Assembly (NCBI GenBank): GCA_963796225.1
Contig: CAWCLK010000008.1
Span: 62,001 to 126,000, forward strand
Reading direction: 5' to 3'
From: CAWCLK01 sp963796225
GTDB taxonomy: Bacteria; Actinomycetota; Nitriliruptoria; Nitriliruptorales; Nitriliruptoraceae
DNA: 64,000 nt
Made by a program: the position numbers and the translations under genes. This document shows, piece by piece, positions 8,911 to 17,374 of this stretch; within the stretch, counting starts at the first letter, position 1, and every line of letters starts with the position of its first letter. A model generated the notes under the pieces. That model was not told the DNA's origin, made no database searches, and saw nothing but the letters and a program-made list of their open reading frames with translations.

Positions 8911-10516
8911 TCACCCCGATGCGGGGGTTCCCAGCACGCCGGGGTTGCAGATCCCGGCGGGGTCCACGGCCCGGCGGGCCGCGTCCGTGGCCGCCAGGAA
9001 CGGGGCCGGGACCTGGCGCCGGTACCACGGGGCGTGGTCGCGCCCCACGGCGTGGTGGTGGGTGATCGTCCCCCCGGCCGCGAGGATCGCCTCGGACGCG
9101 GCGGCCTTGACCTCGTCCCACGCGGCGACGGGGTCGTCGCCGGGCGTCGGGGCGATCACGGTCAGGTACGGGGCCGCCCCGTCGGGGTAGGCATGGGTCA
9201 ACCGCAACGACACCGAGCCCTGCCCCGCAGACCTCGGTGACCGCGTCGGTGGCGGCCTGCTGCACGCGGCCCACGAACTCGTCGTAGCGGTCCCAGGTGA
9301 TGGCGGTCTCGAAGGTCTCGACCACCACGCCCAGTCGCGCCAGCCCGTCGCGCAGGTAGGGCGCGCGCAGGAAGGTCCGCCTCCACGCGCCGCCCGCGCC
9401 GGCGGTCTCGCCGGTGCGGTCCCCTTCGCTGTGGCGCGCCCCGTCGGGACATGCCCCGCCGTGGTCGGCCGCCAGCTCGAGGGCGCGGTCCATCCAGGCG
9501 TGCAGGGGGTGGTCCGCGGACTCGAAGCCCAGCACCAGCACGGTCGTGGTCCCGTCGCCGGCCCCGGCCAGGGCGGCCTCGGTGGGGTCGAGCAGCCGGC
9601 AGTTCGCGGGGTCGAGGCCGGACTGGACCAGCGCGCGGACCGCCCGTGCCCCGGCGGTCGGGTCGGGGAAGGTCACCGACGCCTGGGCCCGGAACGTCGG
9701 GCGCCGCTGGACCCGGACCCACGCGTCGGTGATCACGCCGAGCGTGCCCTCGGACCCGAGCAGCATCCGGTCCGGTGACGGCCCTGCGCCCGAGGCCGGC
9801 AGCCGTCGGCTGTCCCAGCGCCCCGTCGGCGTCTCGGCGCCGACCGATTCGACCAGGTCGTCGATGTGGGTCCAGCGTGTGGCGAAGTGACCGCCGGCCC
9901 GGGTCGCGATCCACCCGCCCAGCGTGGAGAACTCCCACGACTGGGGGAAGTGCCGCAACGTCAGCCCGTGCGGGCGCAGCTGGTCCTCGATCCGGGGCCC
10001 GAGCGCACCGGCCTCGACGTGCGCAGCCAGCGACACGGGGTCGACCTCGACCACGCGGTCCATGTGCGTGAGGTCCAGGGTGACCGTGGGTCCGTCGGGC
10101 GGGGTGACCCCGCCGACGACCGAGCTGCCGCCCCCGAAGGGCACGACGGCCACGTCGGCCTCGGTCGCCCAGTCGAGCAGTGCGGCCACCTCCCCCGCGG
10201 TGCGGGGGTGTGCGACCAGGTCCGGGGCGGCCACGAGCGTGCCCCGGACGGCCCGCGCGACGTCGCGGAACGCCTGGCCGTGGGCGTGGCGGACCCGCGA
10301 CCGGTGCGGGTCCTCGTCCCCGTCGGCGAGGTGGGCCAGGGCCTCGGGCAGGTGCACGCGGGGCGCGGGCAGGGCGACGGCCGCCACGTCCGGGGGTGCG
10401 AGCGGCGTGGGCGGGGCGCCGCCGAACCGGCTGGCGACGATCTGGGCCAGGCCGGCGAGCTCGTCGCCGGCGACGGCGTCGTCCTCGTCGCCCCAGCCCC
10501 ACCACGAACGCGTCAT
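8911..10516 (-). CDS. FAD-binding oxidase (AGPS/glycolate oxidase-like), frameshifted
   Basis: An FAD-linked oxidoreductase of the vanillyl-alcohol oxidase fold, about 534 residues, resembling alkyldihydroxyacetonephosphate synthase and glycolate oxidase GlcD. The FAD-binding half shows VVPFGGGSSVVGGV, FSTLGGWIATRAGG and LGSEGTLGVITDAWVRV. The C-terminal part has GGTITHHHAVGRDHAPWY and ends DPAGICNPGVLG. The frame breaks near 9218-9220, where an extra G in a GGG run separates TEVCGAG from SVSLRLTHAYPDG. The locus length is a multiple of three plus one, so one inserted base explains it. The ATG at 10516 overlaps the stop of the upstream hydrolase (ATGA), implying translational coupling. Substrate unknown. 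Confidence 0.85.
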
Positions 10517-11340
10517 GCTGCCGCTCCTCCGTCGAGGTCCATGTGCGCGGTGACCGCTGCCAGGGTCCGCCCGGGCGACTGCTCGGGGAAGCCGTGGGCG
10601 AGCCCCTCGAACTGCTCGTAGGCCGCGTGCGGGATCGCCGCCGCCAGCTGCTGGCTGGCGGTCGGGGGCACGACGGGGTCGTCCGACCCCGCCAGCACCA
10701 GCGTGGGGCAGGTGATGTCGCCGAGCACGGCGGTGGCGTCGTGGGCCAGGCACGCCGCCGTGAGGGCCCGGTGGCGGTCGACGAGGTGCGGCGCCGACGG
10801 CGGCCGGGTGACCCGCAGCAGCAGGCGCCGGCGGAGCAGCTCGCTGCCGGTGTAGGCGACCTCGTTCGCGGAGGCGGCGAAGTCGCGCCACCGCCCCTCG
10901 ACGACCATGGCCTCCCAGTCGTGCAGGATCGCCGTGAAGGCGGGCACCGGACGGGCGAGCGTGGCGGTGAGGACGAGCTCGCGCACGAGGTCGGGGCGGG
11001 TGGCGGCGAGCCACTGCGCGACCATGCCGCCCATCGAGTGGGCCACCACCACCACGGGTGGGTCCAGGCACGCCTCGACGAAGGCGGCGGCGTCCCGGGC
11101 GAGGTCGCGGGTCGTCACCGTCGCGGGCATGGGATGGCGATGGGAGACCGTGACGACGCGGAACGGCAGTCGCCGTGTGCTGCGGGCGGAGCCGAGCACG
11201 TGGGGCCCGACCTCGCTGAGCGGCATCAGCCCGTCCGAGAGGCCCGGCAGCGCCAGCACCGGGGCCCCGTCGGCCCGGCCGGCCTCGATCCACGGCATCC
11301 GCCCGTCCGGCTGCTCGAACCAGCGCAGCCGGTCCGCCAT
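10513..11340 (-). CDS. Alpha/beta hydrolase
   Basis: A 275-residue alpha/beta-hydrolase-fold enzyme. The nucleophile serine sits in VAHSMGGM (about residue 100). The acid is probably in GSDDPVVPP and the histidine in LAHGFPE. The oxyanion region is near ALPGLSDG. The ATG at 11340 follows GGAG, and a TACGGT box lies 30 bases upstream. The stop overlaps the start of the FAD-linked oxidase, so the two probably form an operon and may act on the same lipid-like or ester substrate, which the sequence does not identify. Confidence 0.85.
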   Translation of the reverse strand: MADRLRWFEQPDGRMPWIEAGRADGAPVLALPGLSDGLMPLSEVGPHVLGSARSTRRLPFRVVTVSHRHPMPATVTTRDLARDAAAFVEACLDPPVVVVAHSMGGMVAQWLAATRPDLVRELVLTATLARPVPAFTAILHDWEAMVVEGRWRDFAASANEVAYTGSELLRRRLLLRVTRPPSAPHLVDRHRALTAACLAHDATAVLGDITCPTLVLAGSDDPVVPPTASQQLAAAIPHAAYEQFEGLAHGFPEQSPGRTLAAVTAHMDLDGGAAA

Positions 11341-11370
11341 CACCGCTCCACCCGTCGCCGACGGATCGGG

Positions 11371-11376
11371 ACCGTA
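11371..11376 (-). promoter_or_regulatory. Candidate -10 box for the hydrolase-oxidase operon
   Basis: TACGGT on the minus strand, 30 bases before the ATG at 11340. The same hexamer with similar flanks (GACTACGGTCCC) recurs at 13051-13056 before the SDR gene. Confidence 0.4.
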
Positions 11377-11403
11377 GTCCGGGCCCCTCGGGGGGCGGTG
11401 GCG

Positions 11404-11409
11404 TACCGT
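11404..11409 (+). promoter_or_regulatory. Candidate -10 box (TACCGT) for the metalloprotease gene
   Basis: TACCGT lies 26 bases before the GTG at 11436, which has its own GAGGAG ribosome site. It sits back-to-back with the minus-strand box at 11371-11376. If it is the -10 box, the alternative GTG at 11408 would lie inside the promoter, which favours the 11436 start. Confidence 0.4.
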
Positions 11410-11435
11410 GCGTGCGCCCCGAGGAGCTCCCGCCC

Positions 11436-12247
11436 GTGTCGTCCGCCCACTCCCCCACCCCCAACCCCTCCCCCTCCCGCCGCGCCCGCGTGCGGGGGGT
11501 CCGGCACGCCTGCTGGCCCTGCTGCTCCTGGGCGCCGCGGTGATGGCGGTGACGGTCTGGGCGACGATGCCGGACAACGACGGCATCGCGATGGTCGGCC
11601 CGGAGGCGTCCCCCGAGGGCTACCGGCTGTGGGCCAGCCGCGCCGACGGTTCCGCCGTGCGCTGGGACCCGTGCCAGACGGTCGACTGGGTGCTGAACCC
11701 CGACGGGGCGCCCGAGGACGCGCCGGACCTGGTGCGGCAGGCGTTCGAGCGGGTCGCGGCGGTCACGGGGCTGCAGTTCCGCTACCTCGGCACGACCGAC
11801 GAGGCCCCCCGCGAGCTGCGTCCCACCATCGATCCCGACCGCTATGGCCGCGACTGGTCCCCGGTGCTGGTGGCCTGGACGTCGCCGGACGGCCACACCG
11901 CGCTGCGCGAGAGCGACCAGGGCGTGGCCGTGCCGGTGGCCGTCGACGGCGTGTTCGTGACGGCCCAGATCCTGCTCAACGACCAGCGGTGGCTGTCTCC
12001 CGACTTCGCCGAGCGGTCGGTGTCGTGGGGCGGTGTGCTCGTGCACGAGATCGGGCACGTCGTGGGCCTCGACCACGTGGACGACGCCGACCAGCTGATG
12101 TACCGCTATGCGGGCTCCGGTCCGGTGGCGTTCGGCAGCGGCGACCTCGCCGGCCTGGATGCCGTCGGCGTCGGGGTCGGCGACGGGGCGTGCCTGGACG
12201 CCGGGCGGCCCCGAGAGGTCCAGATCGAGGTCAGCGAGCGTCGCTGA
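11436..12247 (+). CDS. Membrane-anchored matrixin-like zinc metalloprotease
   Basis: A predicted secreted or anchored protease of about 270 residues. A hydrophobic helix near the N terminus (LLALLLLGAAVMAVTVWA) is followed by an extracellular domain with the zinc-binding HEIGHVVGLDHVDD motif (HExxHxxGxxH), typical of matrixin/M10-like metallopeptidases, and a downstream LMYRYAG resembling the Met-turn. The GTG at 11436 has a strong GAGGAG site and gives a sensible SPTPNPSPSRRARVRG N terminus, but reaching the helix needs one extra G in the six-G run at 11494-11499. An uninterrupted alternative starts at the GTG at 11408 with no ribosome site. The substrate is unknown. Confidence 0.78.
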
Positions 12248-12261
12248 CGGGCGTGGTCAGC
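12243..12261. terminator. Hairpin between convergent stops
   Basis: GCTGAC (12243-12248) pairs with GTCAGC (12256-12261) across a 7-base loop. The hairpin covers the stop of the metalloprotease gene and that of the convergent SDR gene, so it could end both transcripts. No U-tract. Confidence 0.35.
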
Positions 12262-13027
12262 CGACCAGGCCCGCCGCGGCGCCGGACACGCCCCCGTCGA
12301 CGGGCATGACGATGCCCGTGATCCACGACGCCTGGTCCGACGCGAGCCACGTCACCGCCCGGGCCACGTCCTCCGGCGTGCCGAGGCGCTGCAGCGGATG
12401 GGCGGCGGCCACGGCGGATTCGTCGGCCTCCCACAGCGCACGCGACAACCGGGTCTTCACGATCGCCGCCGCCACCGCGTTGACCCGCACCCCGGGCGCC
12501 AGCTCGTGGGCCAGCTGGCGCGTGAGGTGGTGCAGCGCCGCCTTGGACACGTTGTAGGCGCCGATGAAGGGGCTGGGGGCCAGTCCGCCCGCCGACCCGA
12601 TGTTCACGATCGCCCCGCCGTGCTCCTGCATCCACCGGTGCCAGGCCTCGCGCGCGAACACCAGCGGGGCGCGCAGGTTGACCTCCCAGGTCTTGTCGAT
12701 GGCGCCGAGCTCGACGTCCATGATCGCCCCGCCCGACGGGTTGGTCCCGGCGTTGTTCACCAGCACGTCGCAGGCCCCGAAGGTGTCGACGGCCGCCTGG
12801 ACCGCGGCGGCCGCGTGCTCCGGGTCCGCGGCGTTGCCCGCCACGGTGTGGACCCGGTCGGTCCCGAGGCGATCGGCCACCTCCGCCAGGGTCTCGGGAC
12901 GACGCCCCGTGACCACCACGCCCCGCGCCCCGCTGGCCAGCAGCTCGGCCGCGATGGCCTCGCCGATCCCGCGGCTGGCGCCGGTCACCAGCGCGACCCG
13001 GTCCTCGACCGTGACGTCCACGTGCAC
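12257..13027 (-). CDS. Short-chain dehydrogenase/reductase (SDR)
   Basis: A 256-residue classical SDR oxidoreductase using NAD(P)H. It shows the cofactor motif TGASRGIG (about residues 15-22), NNAG (about 90-93), the catalytic Ser in NIGSAGG with Tyr-Lys in YNVSK, and the C-terminal WITGIVMPVDGG. It resembles 3-oxoacyl-ACP reductase-like SDRs, but the substrate is not evident. GTG start at 13027, with a TACGGT box 23 bases upstream inside the end region of the pterin dehydratase gene. Confidence 0.87.
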   Translation of the reverse strand: MHVDVTVEDRVALVTGASRGIGEAIAAELLASGARGVVVTGRRPETLAEVADRLGTDRVHTVAGNAADPEHAAAAVQAAVDTFGACDVLVNNAGTNPSGGAIMDVELGAIDKTWEVNLRAPLVFAREAWHRWMQEHGGAIVNIGSAGGLAPSPFIGAYNVSKAALHHLTRQLAHELAPGVRVNAVAAAIVKTRLSRALWEADESAVAAAHPLQRLGTPEDVARAVTWLASDQASWITGIVMPVDGGVSGAAAGLVG

Positions 13028-13050
13028 ACCTCGTCCTCGTCGGGACGGGG

Positions 13051-13056
13051 ACCGTA
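13051..13056 (-). promoter_or_regulatory. Candidate -10 box for the SDR gene
   Basis: TACGGT on the minus strand, 23 bases upstream of the GTG at 13027. Same hexamer and flanks as at 11371-11376. Confidence 0.38.
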
Positions 13057-13057
13057 G

Positions 13058-13330
13058 TCAGGAGCCCGAGGTGCGTTCGAGCAGGTCGTTGATGGTGCGG
13101 GCCAGGGCGACGTCGCGGTCGGTGACACCGCCGACGTCGTGGCTGGTGAGGGTGATGTCGACCCGGCCCCAGGTCAGCAGGAGGTCCGGGTGGTGGTTGG
13201 CCGCCTCGGCCTCCATCGCGACCCGGACCGTGAAGGCCACCGCGTCGCGGTAGCCGTCGAAGGTCACCGTGCGGTGCAGGGCGTCTCCGGACCGTTCCCA
13301 GCCGGGTACGTCGGGCTGCGCGTCTGGCAT
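13058..13330 (-). CDS. 4a-hydroxytetrahydrobiopterin dehydratase (pterin carbinolamine dehydratase)
   Basis: A 90-residue protein of the PCD/DCoH family, which dehydrates 4a-hydroxytetrahydrobiopterin during recycling of the cofactor of aromatic amino acid hydroxylases. The diagnostic motif is complete: ANHHPDLLLTWGRVDI followed by TSHDVGGVTDRD, with the active-site His pair and the Asp. Length is normal for the family. ATG start at 13330. No aromatic amino acid hydroxylase is visible in this window. Confidence 0.9.
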   Translation of the reverse strand: MPDAQPDVPGWERSGDALHRTVTFDGYRDAVAFTVRVAMEAEAANHHPDLLLTWGRVDITLTSHDVGGVTDRDVALARTINDLLERTSGS

Positions 13331-13454
13331 GGCATCCTCTGTCGTCGCTGTCGTCCCATCCCTACCAGTCGCCCGGCCCGGGCTGCAGGCTGTCCCACGG
13401 CCCCGATCCGCCCGGCACCACGCGGCCGAACCCCGCCACGAGGAATGGTGCTTC

Positions 13455-14069
13455 GTGCCCGAGACCCTGCCGATGTTCCCGCTGGGGACCGTCCTGCTGC
13501 CCGGGATGGTCCTCCCCCTCCACGTGTTCGAACCCCGGTACCGGGCCCTCGTGCACGACGCCCTCGGCGGTGACCGACGGTTCGGGGTGGTGCTCATCGA
13601 ACGCGGGCACGAGGTCGGCGGCAACGACAGCCGCACGTCGGTCGGCACGGTCGCGGAGATCGTGCGGGCCGAGGAGTTCGAGGACGGACGCTGGGTGCTG
13701 GTGGCCGTGGGCACCGAACGGATCCGCGTCGAGGAGTGGCTGGCCGACGACCCGTACCCCTGCGCCCGGGTGTCGAGCTGGCCGGACGGCGACGCCGACG
13801 TCGAACCCGACCTCCTCGCCGACGTGGGCCGCAAGCTCCAGCGGGTGCTGGCCCTGGCGGCCGAGCTCGGCGAGGACGTGCCCGAGGTCGACGTCGAGTC
13901 CGACCCGTTGACGGCGTCGTACCAGGCGGTCATCCTGTCGCCGCTGGGTCCCCAGGACGCCCAGCACCTGCTGGCCCAGCCCGACGGGCAGGAACGCCTG
14001 GCCCGACTGGCCGACCTGCTCGACGACCAGGAGCAGGTGCTGCGCTTCCGACTCGGGACCAGCGACTGA
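13455..14069 (+). CDS. Lon N-terminal (substrate-binding) domain protein
   Basis: A 204-residue protein consisting only of the LON substrate-binding domain, without AAA+ or protease domains. The family signature is PMFPLGTVLLPGMVLPLHVFEPRYR near the N terminus; FGVVLIERGHEVGG and GTVAEIVRAEEFEDGR follow. Stand-alone LON proteins are common in actinobacteria and their function is unclear. The GTG at 13455 follows GAGGA. Its stop overlaps the ATG of the acetyltransferase gene (TGATG), so the two are coupled. Confidence 0.87.
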   Translation: MPETLPMFPLGTVLLPGMVLPLHVFEPRYRALVHDALGGDRRFGVVLIERGHEVGGNDSRTSVGTVAEIVRAEEFEDGRWVLVAVGTERIRVEEWLADDPYPCARVSSWPDGDADVEPDLLADVGRKLQRVLALAAELGEDVPEVDVESDPLTASYQAVILSPLGPQDAQHLLAQPDGQERLARLADLLDDQEQVLRFRLGTSD

Positions 14070-14671
14070 TGCCCTCCCCCACCGTGCGACCGATCCGCCC
14101 CGACGACCACGACCGCGTCGGGGCGCTGCTCGTCGAGGCCTACGACGCCGTCGGCCCGTTCGACGACCGGTACCGCGACTTCCTCGGCGCCCCGGACCGC
14201 TGGGTCCCCGGCTGCACCGAGGCGCTGGTGGCGGTCGACGCGCAGGACCGCCCGATCGGCTGCGTCGGCTTCGTCCTGCCCGGCGACGAGCAGTTCGAGG
14301 GCATCACGCCCCCGGCCGGCGACGCGGGCTTCCGGTTCCTCGCGGTGGCCCCCGAGGCCCAGGGCAGCGGGGCCGGCGGGGCGCTCGTGGACGCCGTGGT
14401 CGAGCGTGCCCGGGCGCACGGGTGCCGGCGGATCGCCATCCACACCATGGCGTTCATGACCGACGCCCACGAGCTGTACCGCCGCCGCAGCTTCGCGCAC
14501 CGCCACGACCTCGACGTCGTGTTCCCCGCCGGCCTCGGGTACGGGATGACCCTCGACCTGGTCGACGACGCCGATGCGCACTTCGCCCCGCCCGGCCCGG
14601 TGCCGGACGAGCCGCCGTGGTTCGAGGACGCCTGGGGCCTGCACGAGCCGCTGCCCGACCCGATGTGCTGA
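14069..14671 (+). CDS. GNAT-family N-acetyltransferase
   Basis: A 200-residue acetyltransferase of the GNAT fold that would transfer an acetyl group from acetyl-CoA. Motif A is visible as FRFLAVAPEAQGSGAGGALVDAVVERA, with the pyrophosphate-binding Q-G-S-G-A-G. HELYRRRSFAHRHD forms the usual C-terminal motif B. The ATG at 14069 overlaps the stop of the LON-domain gene. The acceptor substrate is unknown. Confidence 0.87.
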   Translation: MPSPTVRPIRPDDHDRVGALLVEAYDAVGPFDDRYRDFLGAPDRWVPGCTEALVAVDAQDRPIGCVGFVLPGDEQFEGITPPAGDAGFRFLAVAPEAQGSGAGGALVDAVVERARAHGCRRIAIHTMAFMTDAHELYRRRSFAHRHDLDVVFPAGLGYGMTLDLVDDADAHFAPPGPVPDEPPWFEDAWGLHEPLPDPMC

Positions 14672-15277
14672 TCAGTCGTCGTCGGCTTCGTGGTCGTCGC
14701 CGACCTCGCCGGACTCCTCGATCTCCTCGCGCGGTCCACCGTCCTCCCACGTGCCCTTCAGCCGTGAGCGGTGCTCCTCGCTGCGGAAGTCGACCCGCAC
14801 CTCGGCGGTGCCGTTGCCCTCGATGGCGTAGCTGAACCCCTGGGCGGGCTCGGCCGACACGACGGTCACCCGCCCCGGCTCGTACCGCAGCGTGGCCGAC
14901 CCGCCCACCAGCGAGTAGGACCGCAGCTCGGACGCCGGCGCGGAGGTCGGGCGGGGCGTGGCCGAGGGCGTCGCGGACGGGGCGGTCGACGGCGCGGTGC
15001 TCGGCGGGGGCGTGGTCGCCGGCGCCGTGTCCGGAGTGCCCCCGGCATCGTCGGGCGTCGTCGTGTCCGCAGGCGACGGGGTGCCCGGCGTGGCGTCCGC
15101 GGACGCCGACTCGCTGGCCAGTGCCTCGGCCAGCACCGACGGGCTCGGTTGGCCCACCGTGGCCGGCAGGGGCTCGACCACCCCGCCGGCGACGCTGCTG
15201 ACCCCGGCGTACGCGACGGCGACGGCCGCCGCGGTCGCGGCGACCCATCCGAGCACGACGGCGGCGGGGCGGGGCAT
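14672..15277 (-). CDS. Membrane-anchored Ser/Thr/Pro-rich protein, unknown function
   Basis: 201 residues; no family recognised. A hydrophobic helix (about residues 5-28) anchors it, followed by a ~85-residue linker rich in Ala, Thr, Pro and Ser (for example STAPSTAPSATPSATPRPT). A small, probably beta-rich domain (about residues 118-175, with SLVGGSATLRYEPGRVTVVSAEP) and an acidic tail (EEIEESGEVGDDHEADDD) follow. The layout suggests a cell-envelope protein displayed outside the membrane. It is transcribed divergently from the response regulator at 15379, 101 bases away, so it may be an output or accessory of that two-component system; this is inference. Confidence 0.72.
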   Translation of the reverse strand: MPRPAAVVLGWVAATAAAVAVAYAGVSSVAGGVVEPLPATVGQPSPSVLAEALASESASADATPGTPSPADTTTPDDAGGTPDTAPATTPPPSTAPSTAPSATPSATPRPTSAPASELRSYSLVGGSATLRYEPGRVTVVSAEPAQGFSYAIEGNGTAEVRVDFRSEEHRSRLKGTWEDGGPREEIEESGEVGDDHEADDD

Positions 15278-15365
15278 GGGACCAGCATCGCAGGTCCCAC
15301 ATCAAGGGCAGGTCAAGCCCACCTCGTGGTCGCCGCAGGTCGGCGGGGCGCGGCCCTCCCGGGCG

Positions 15366-15371
15366 TAGGCT
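15366..15371 (+). promoter_or_regulatory. -10 box for a probably leaderless response-regulator transcript
   Basis: TAGGCT is followed by 7 bases and then the ATG at 15379, with no ribosome site between. Transcription starting at the usual distance would begin at the A of ATG. Confidence 0.55.
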
Positions 15372-15378
15372 GCTCGCC

Positions 15379-16062
15379 ATGCCACAGGTGCTGCTGGTCG
15401 AGGACGACCCCCGGATCCGCTCGGCGCTGCTGCGGGCCCTGGGGGACCGCGGCCACGCCGTGCACGCCGAGGGCACCGGCATGGCCGCCCTGCAGGTGGC
15501 CGCCCGCACGCGCCCCGACGTCGTCGTGCTCGACCTCGGCCTGCCCGACCTCGACGGGCGGGAGTGGCTGCGGATGTTCCGGGGCATCAGCGACGCCCCG
15601 GTGGTGGTCGCCACGGCGCGTGACGACGAGGCCGAGATCGTGGCCACGCTGGACGCCGGTGCCGACGACTACGTGGTCAAGCCCTTCTCGGGGGCCCAGC
15701 TCGACGCCAGGATCCGCGCCGTCCTGCGGCGGGTTGCGTCGGGCGTCGAGGAGGACCGCCTCGAGGTCGGCGGCCTGCAGATCGACGTGCGCGGCCGCGA
15801 GGCGCGGCTCGACGGCGAGGCGCTCGACCTGTCCCGGCTGGAGTTCGACCTGCTCACCCACCTCGCTCGCCGCGCCGGCGAGGTCGTGACCAAGCGTGAG
15901 CTGCTGACCGAGGTGTGGCAGCAGCCCCTCGGGGGCGGGGACCGCACCGTCGACGTCCACCTGTCGTGGCTGCGCCGCAAGCTCGGCGAGACCGCGGCCG
16001 AGCCTCGGTACGTGCACACCGTCCGCGGCGTCGGGATCAAGCTGGCCGCACCCGATGCGTGA
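15379..16062 (+). CDS. OmpR/PhoB-family response regulator
   Basis: A 227-residue DNA-binding response regulator. Receiver domain (residues 1-115): acidic pocket E8/D9/D10, phospho-acceptor D52 in VVVLDLGLPDLDG, T79 and K101 in DDYVVKPF. The C-terminal winged-helix domain (about 130-225) shows LSRLEFDLLTHLARRAGEVVTKREL and VDVHLSWLRRKLGE. Its sensor kinase gene begins at or just inside its end. The start appears leaderless (TAGGCT box 7 bases upstream). The regulon is unknown; the divergent anchored protein at 14672-15277 is a candidate target. Confidence 0.93.
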   Translation: MPQVLLVEDDPRIRSALLRALGDRGHAVHAEGTGMAALQVAARTRPDVVVLDLGLPDLDGREWLRMFRGISDAPVVVATARDDEAEIVATLDAGADDYVVKPFSGAQLDARIRAVLRRVASGVEEDRLEVGGLQIDVRGREARLDGEALDLSRLEFDLLTHLARRAGEVVTKRELLTEVWQQPLGGGDRTVDVHLSWLRRKLGETAAEPRYVHTVRGVGIKLAAPDA

Positions 16063-16069
16063 GGCCGGG

Positions 16070-17341
16070 ATGCGTCGGCGCCTGGTCCTGGTCGCCGCGG
16101 CCACGACGGTCATGGTGACGGTCGCCTTCGTCGTGCCGTTGGCGCTGCTCGTGCGCACGCTCGCCGCCGAACGCGCCCTGACCGCGGCACGGCAGGTCGC
16201 CGGGGCGCTGGCGCCCACCATCGCCACGGGCGACTCGGAGGCGATCGAGGTGGCCCTCGAGATCGTGCGTCCCGACGCCCCGGGGCCGGTCACGGTGGTA
16301 CTGCCCGACGGGGACGTCATCGGTGACGTGGTGGTCGGCCCCCAGGAGGTCGCGCGCGCCGTCGCGGGCGAGGCGTTCAGCGCCGAGGTCCCCGGCGGCC
16401 GGGACGTGGTCACGCCGGTCTTCGGCACCGACGGGTCGGCGGTCGTCCACGTCCGGGTGCCCACGGCGGTGCTGACCGCCGGGGTGTGGCGTGCGTGGGC
16501 CATCCTCGGCGGGCTCGGCATCATCCTGGTCGTCGCGGCGGTGGTCGTCGCCGACCGCCTGGCCCGCAGCGTGGTGGGACCGGCCGACGACGTGGCGGTC
16601 GCGGCACGTCGGCTGGCCGCGGGCGACCTGGGCGCGCGCGCTCCGGTGGCCGGTCCCCCCGAGATCGCCGACGTGGCGACGGCCCTCAACGCCCTCGCGG
16701 ACCGGATCGACGACATGCTGCGGGCCGAGCGCGAGGGCGCCGCCGACCTCTCCCACCGGCTGCGCACGCCGATGACCGCGCTGCGGCTGGACGTGGAGGC
16801 CCTGCCCGCCGGCGCCGCCGGTGACCGACTGGCGGCCGACGTGCGGGCACTCGAGGAGACCGTCGACCGACTGATCCGCCAGGCACGGGCGGGACGGGCC
16901 ACGGGGGGCGTCGCCGACCTCGGGGCGGTGGTCCGCGACCGCGTCGCCTTCTGGGCGCCGCTGGTCGAGGACGAGGGCCGTGCCCTCGCGACCACGGTCC
17001 CCGACGTCGACGCGTGGGTCGGGGTCGAGCCCGACGAGCTCGCCGCGGCCGTGGACGCGCTGGTGGGCAACGTCCTGCACCACACGCCGGCCGGGACGGG
17101 GCTCGGCGTGCAGGTGGAGGTCGACGCGGACCGACGGGTCCTGCGGGTCCACGACGCCGGGCCCGGCTTCACCGACCCCGGTGCCGCCGAGCGCGGCCGG
17201 TCGGGCGGCGCGTCGACCGGCCTCGGACTCGACATCTGCCGTCGGGTCGCCGAGGAGGCCGGCGGCTCCTTCGCGCTCGGGACCGCACCCGGTGGCGGGG
17301 CGGTGGTCGAGCTGGCCCTGCCCGCCGCCTCTCCCCGCTGA
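16070..17341 (+). CDS. Sensor histidine kinase
   Basis: A membrane-bound histidine kinase of 423 residues, partner of the response regulator immediately upstream. Two membrane helices (about residues 3-28 and 140-162) flank an extracytoplasmic sensor of ~110 residues. Then come a HAMP linker (RLAAGDLGARAPVAGPPEIADV), the dimerisation/phospho-acceptor box with His in DLSHRLRTPMTALRL (about residue 229), and the ATPase domain with N box (DALVGNVLHHTP), G1 (HDAGPGF) and G2 (STGLGLDI). I prefer the ATG at 16070 because GAGG precedes it; the ATG at 16055 would overlap the regulator by 8 bases. The signal is unknown. Confidence 0.92.
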   Translation: MRRRLVLVAAATTVMVTVAFVVPLALLVRTLAAERALTAARQVAGALAPTIATGDSEAIEVALEIVRPDAPGPVTVVLPDGDVIGDVVVGPQEVARAVAGEAFSAEVPGGRDVVTPVFGTDGSAVVHVRVPTAVLTAGVWRAWAILGGLGIILVVAAVVVADRLARSVVGPADDVAVAARRLAAGDLGARAPVAGPPEIADVATALNALADRIDDMLRAEREGAADLSHRLRTPMTALRLDVEALPAGAAGDRLAADVRALEETVDRLIRQARAGRATGGVADLGAVVRDRVAFWAPLVEDEGRALATTVPDVDAWVGVEPDELAAAVDALVGNVLHHTPAGTGLGVQVEVDADRRVLRVHDAGPGFTDPGAAERGRSGGASTGLGLDICRRVAEEAGGSFALGTAPGGGAVVELALPAASPR

Positions 17342-17360
17342 CCGCGTCGCCGGCGCCCCG

Positions 17361-17366
17361 TAGTCT
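17361..17366 (+). promoter_or_regulatory. -10 box for a probably leaderless SRAP transcript
   Basis: TAGTCT is followed by 8 bases and then the ATG at 17375. No ribosome site is present. Confidence 0.5.
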
Positions 17367-17374
17367 CCCCACCC

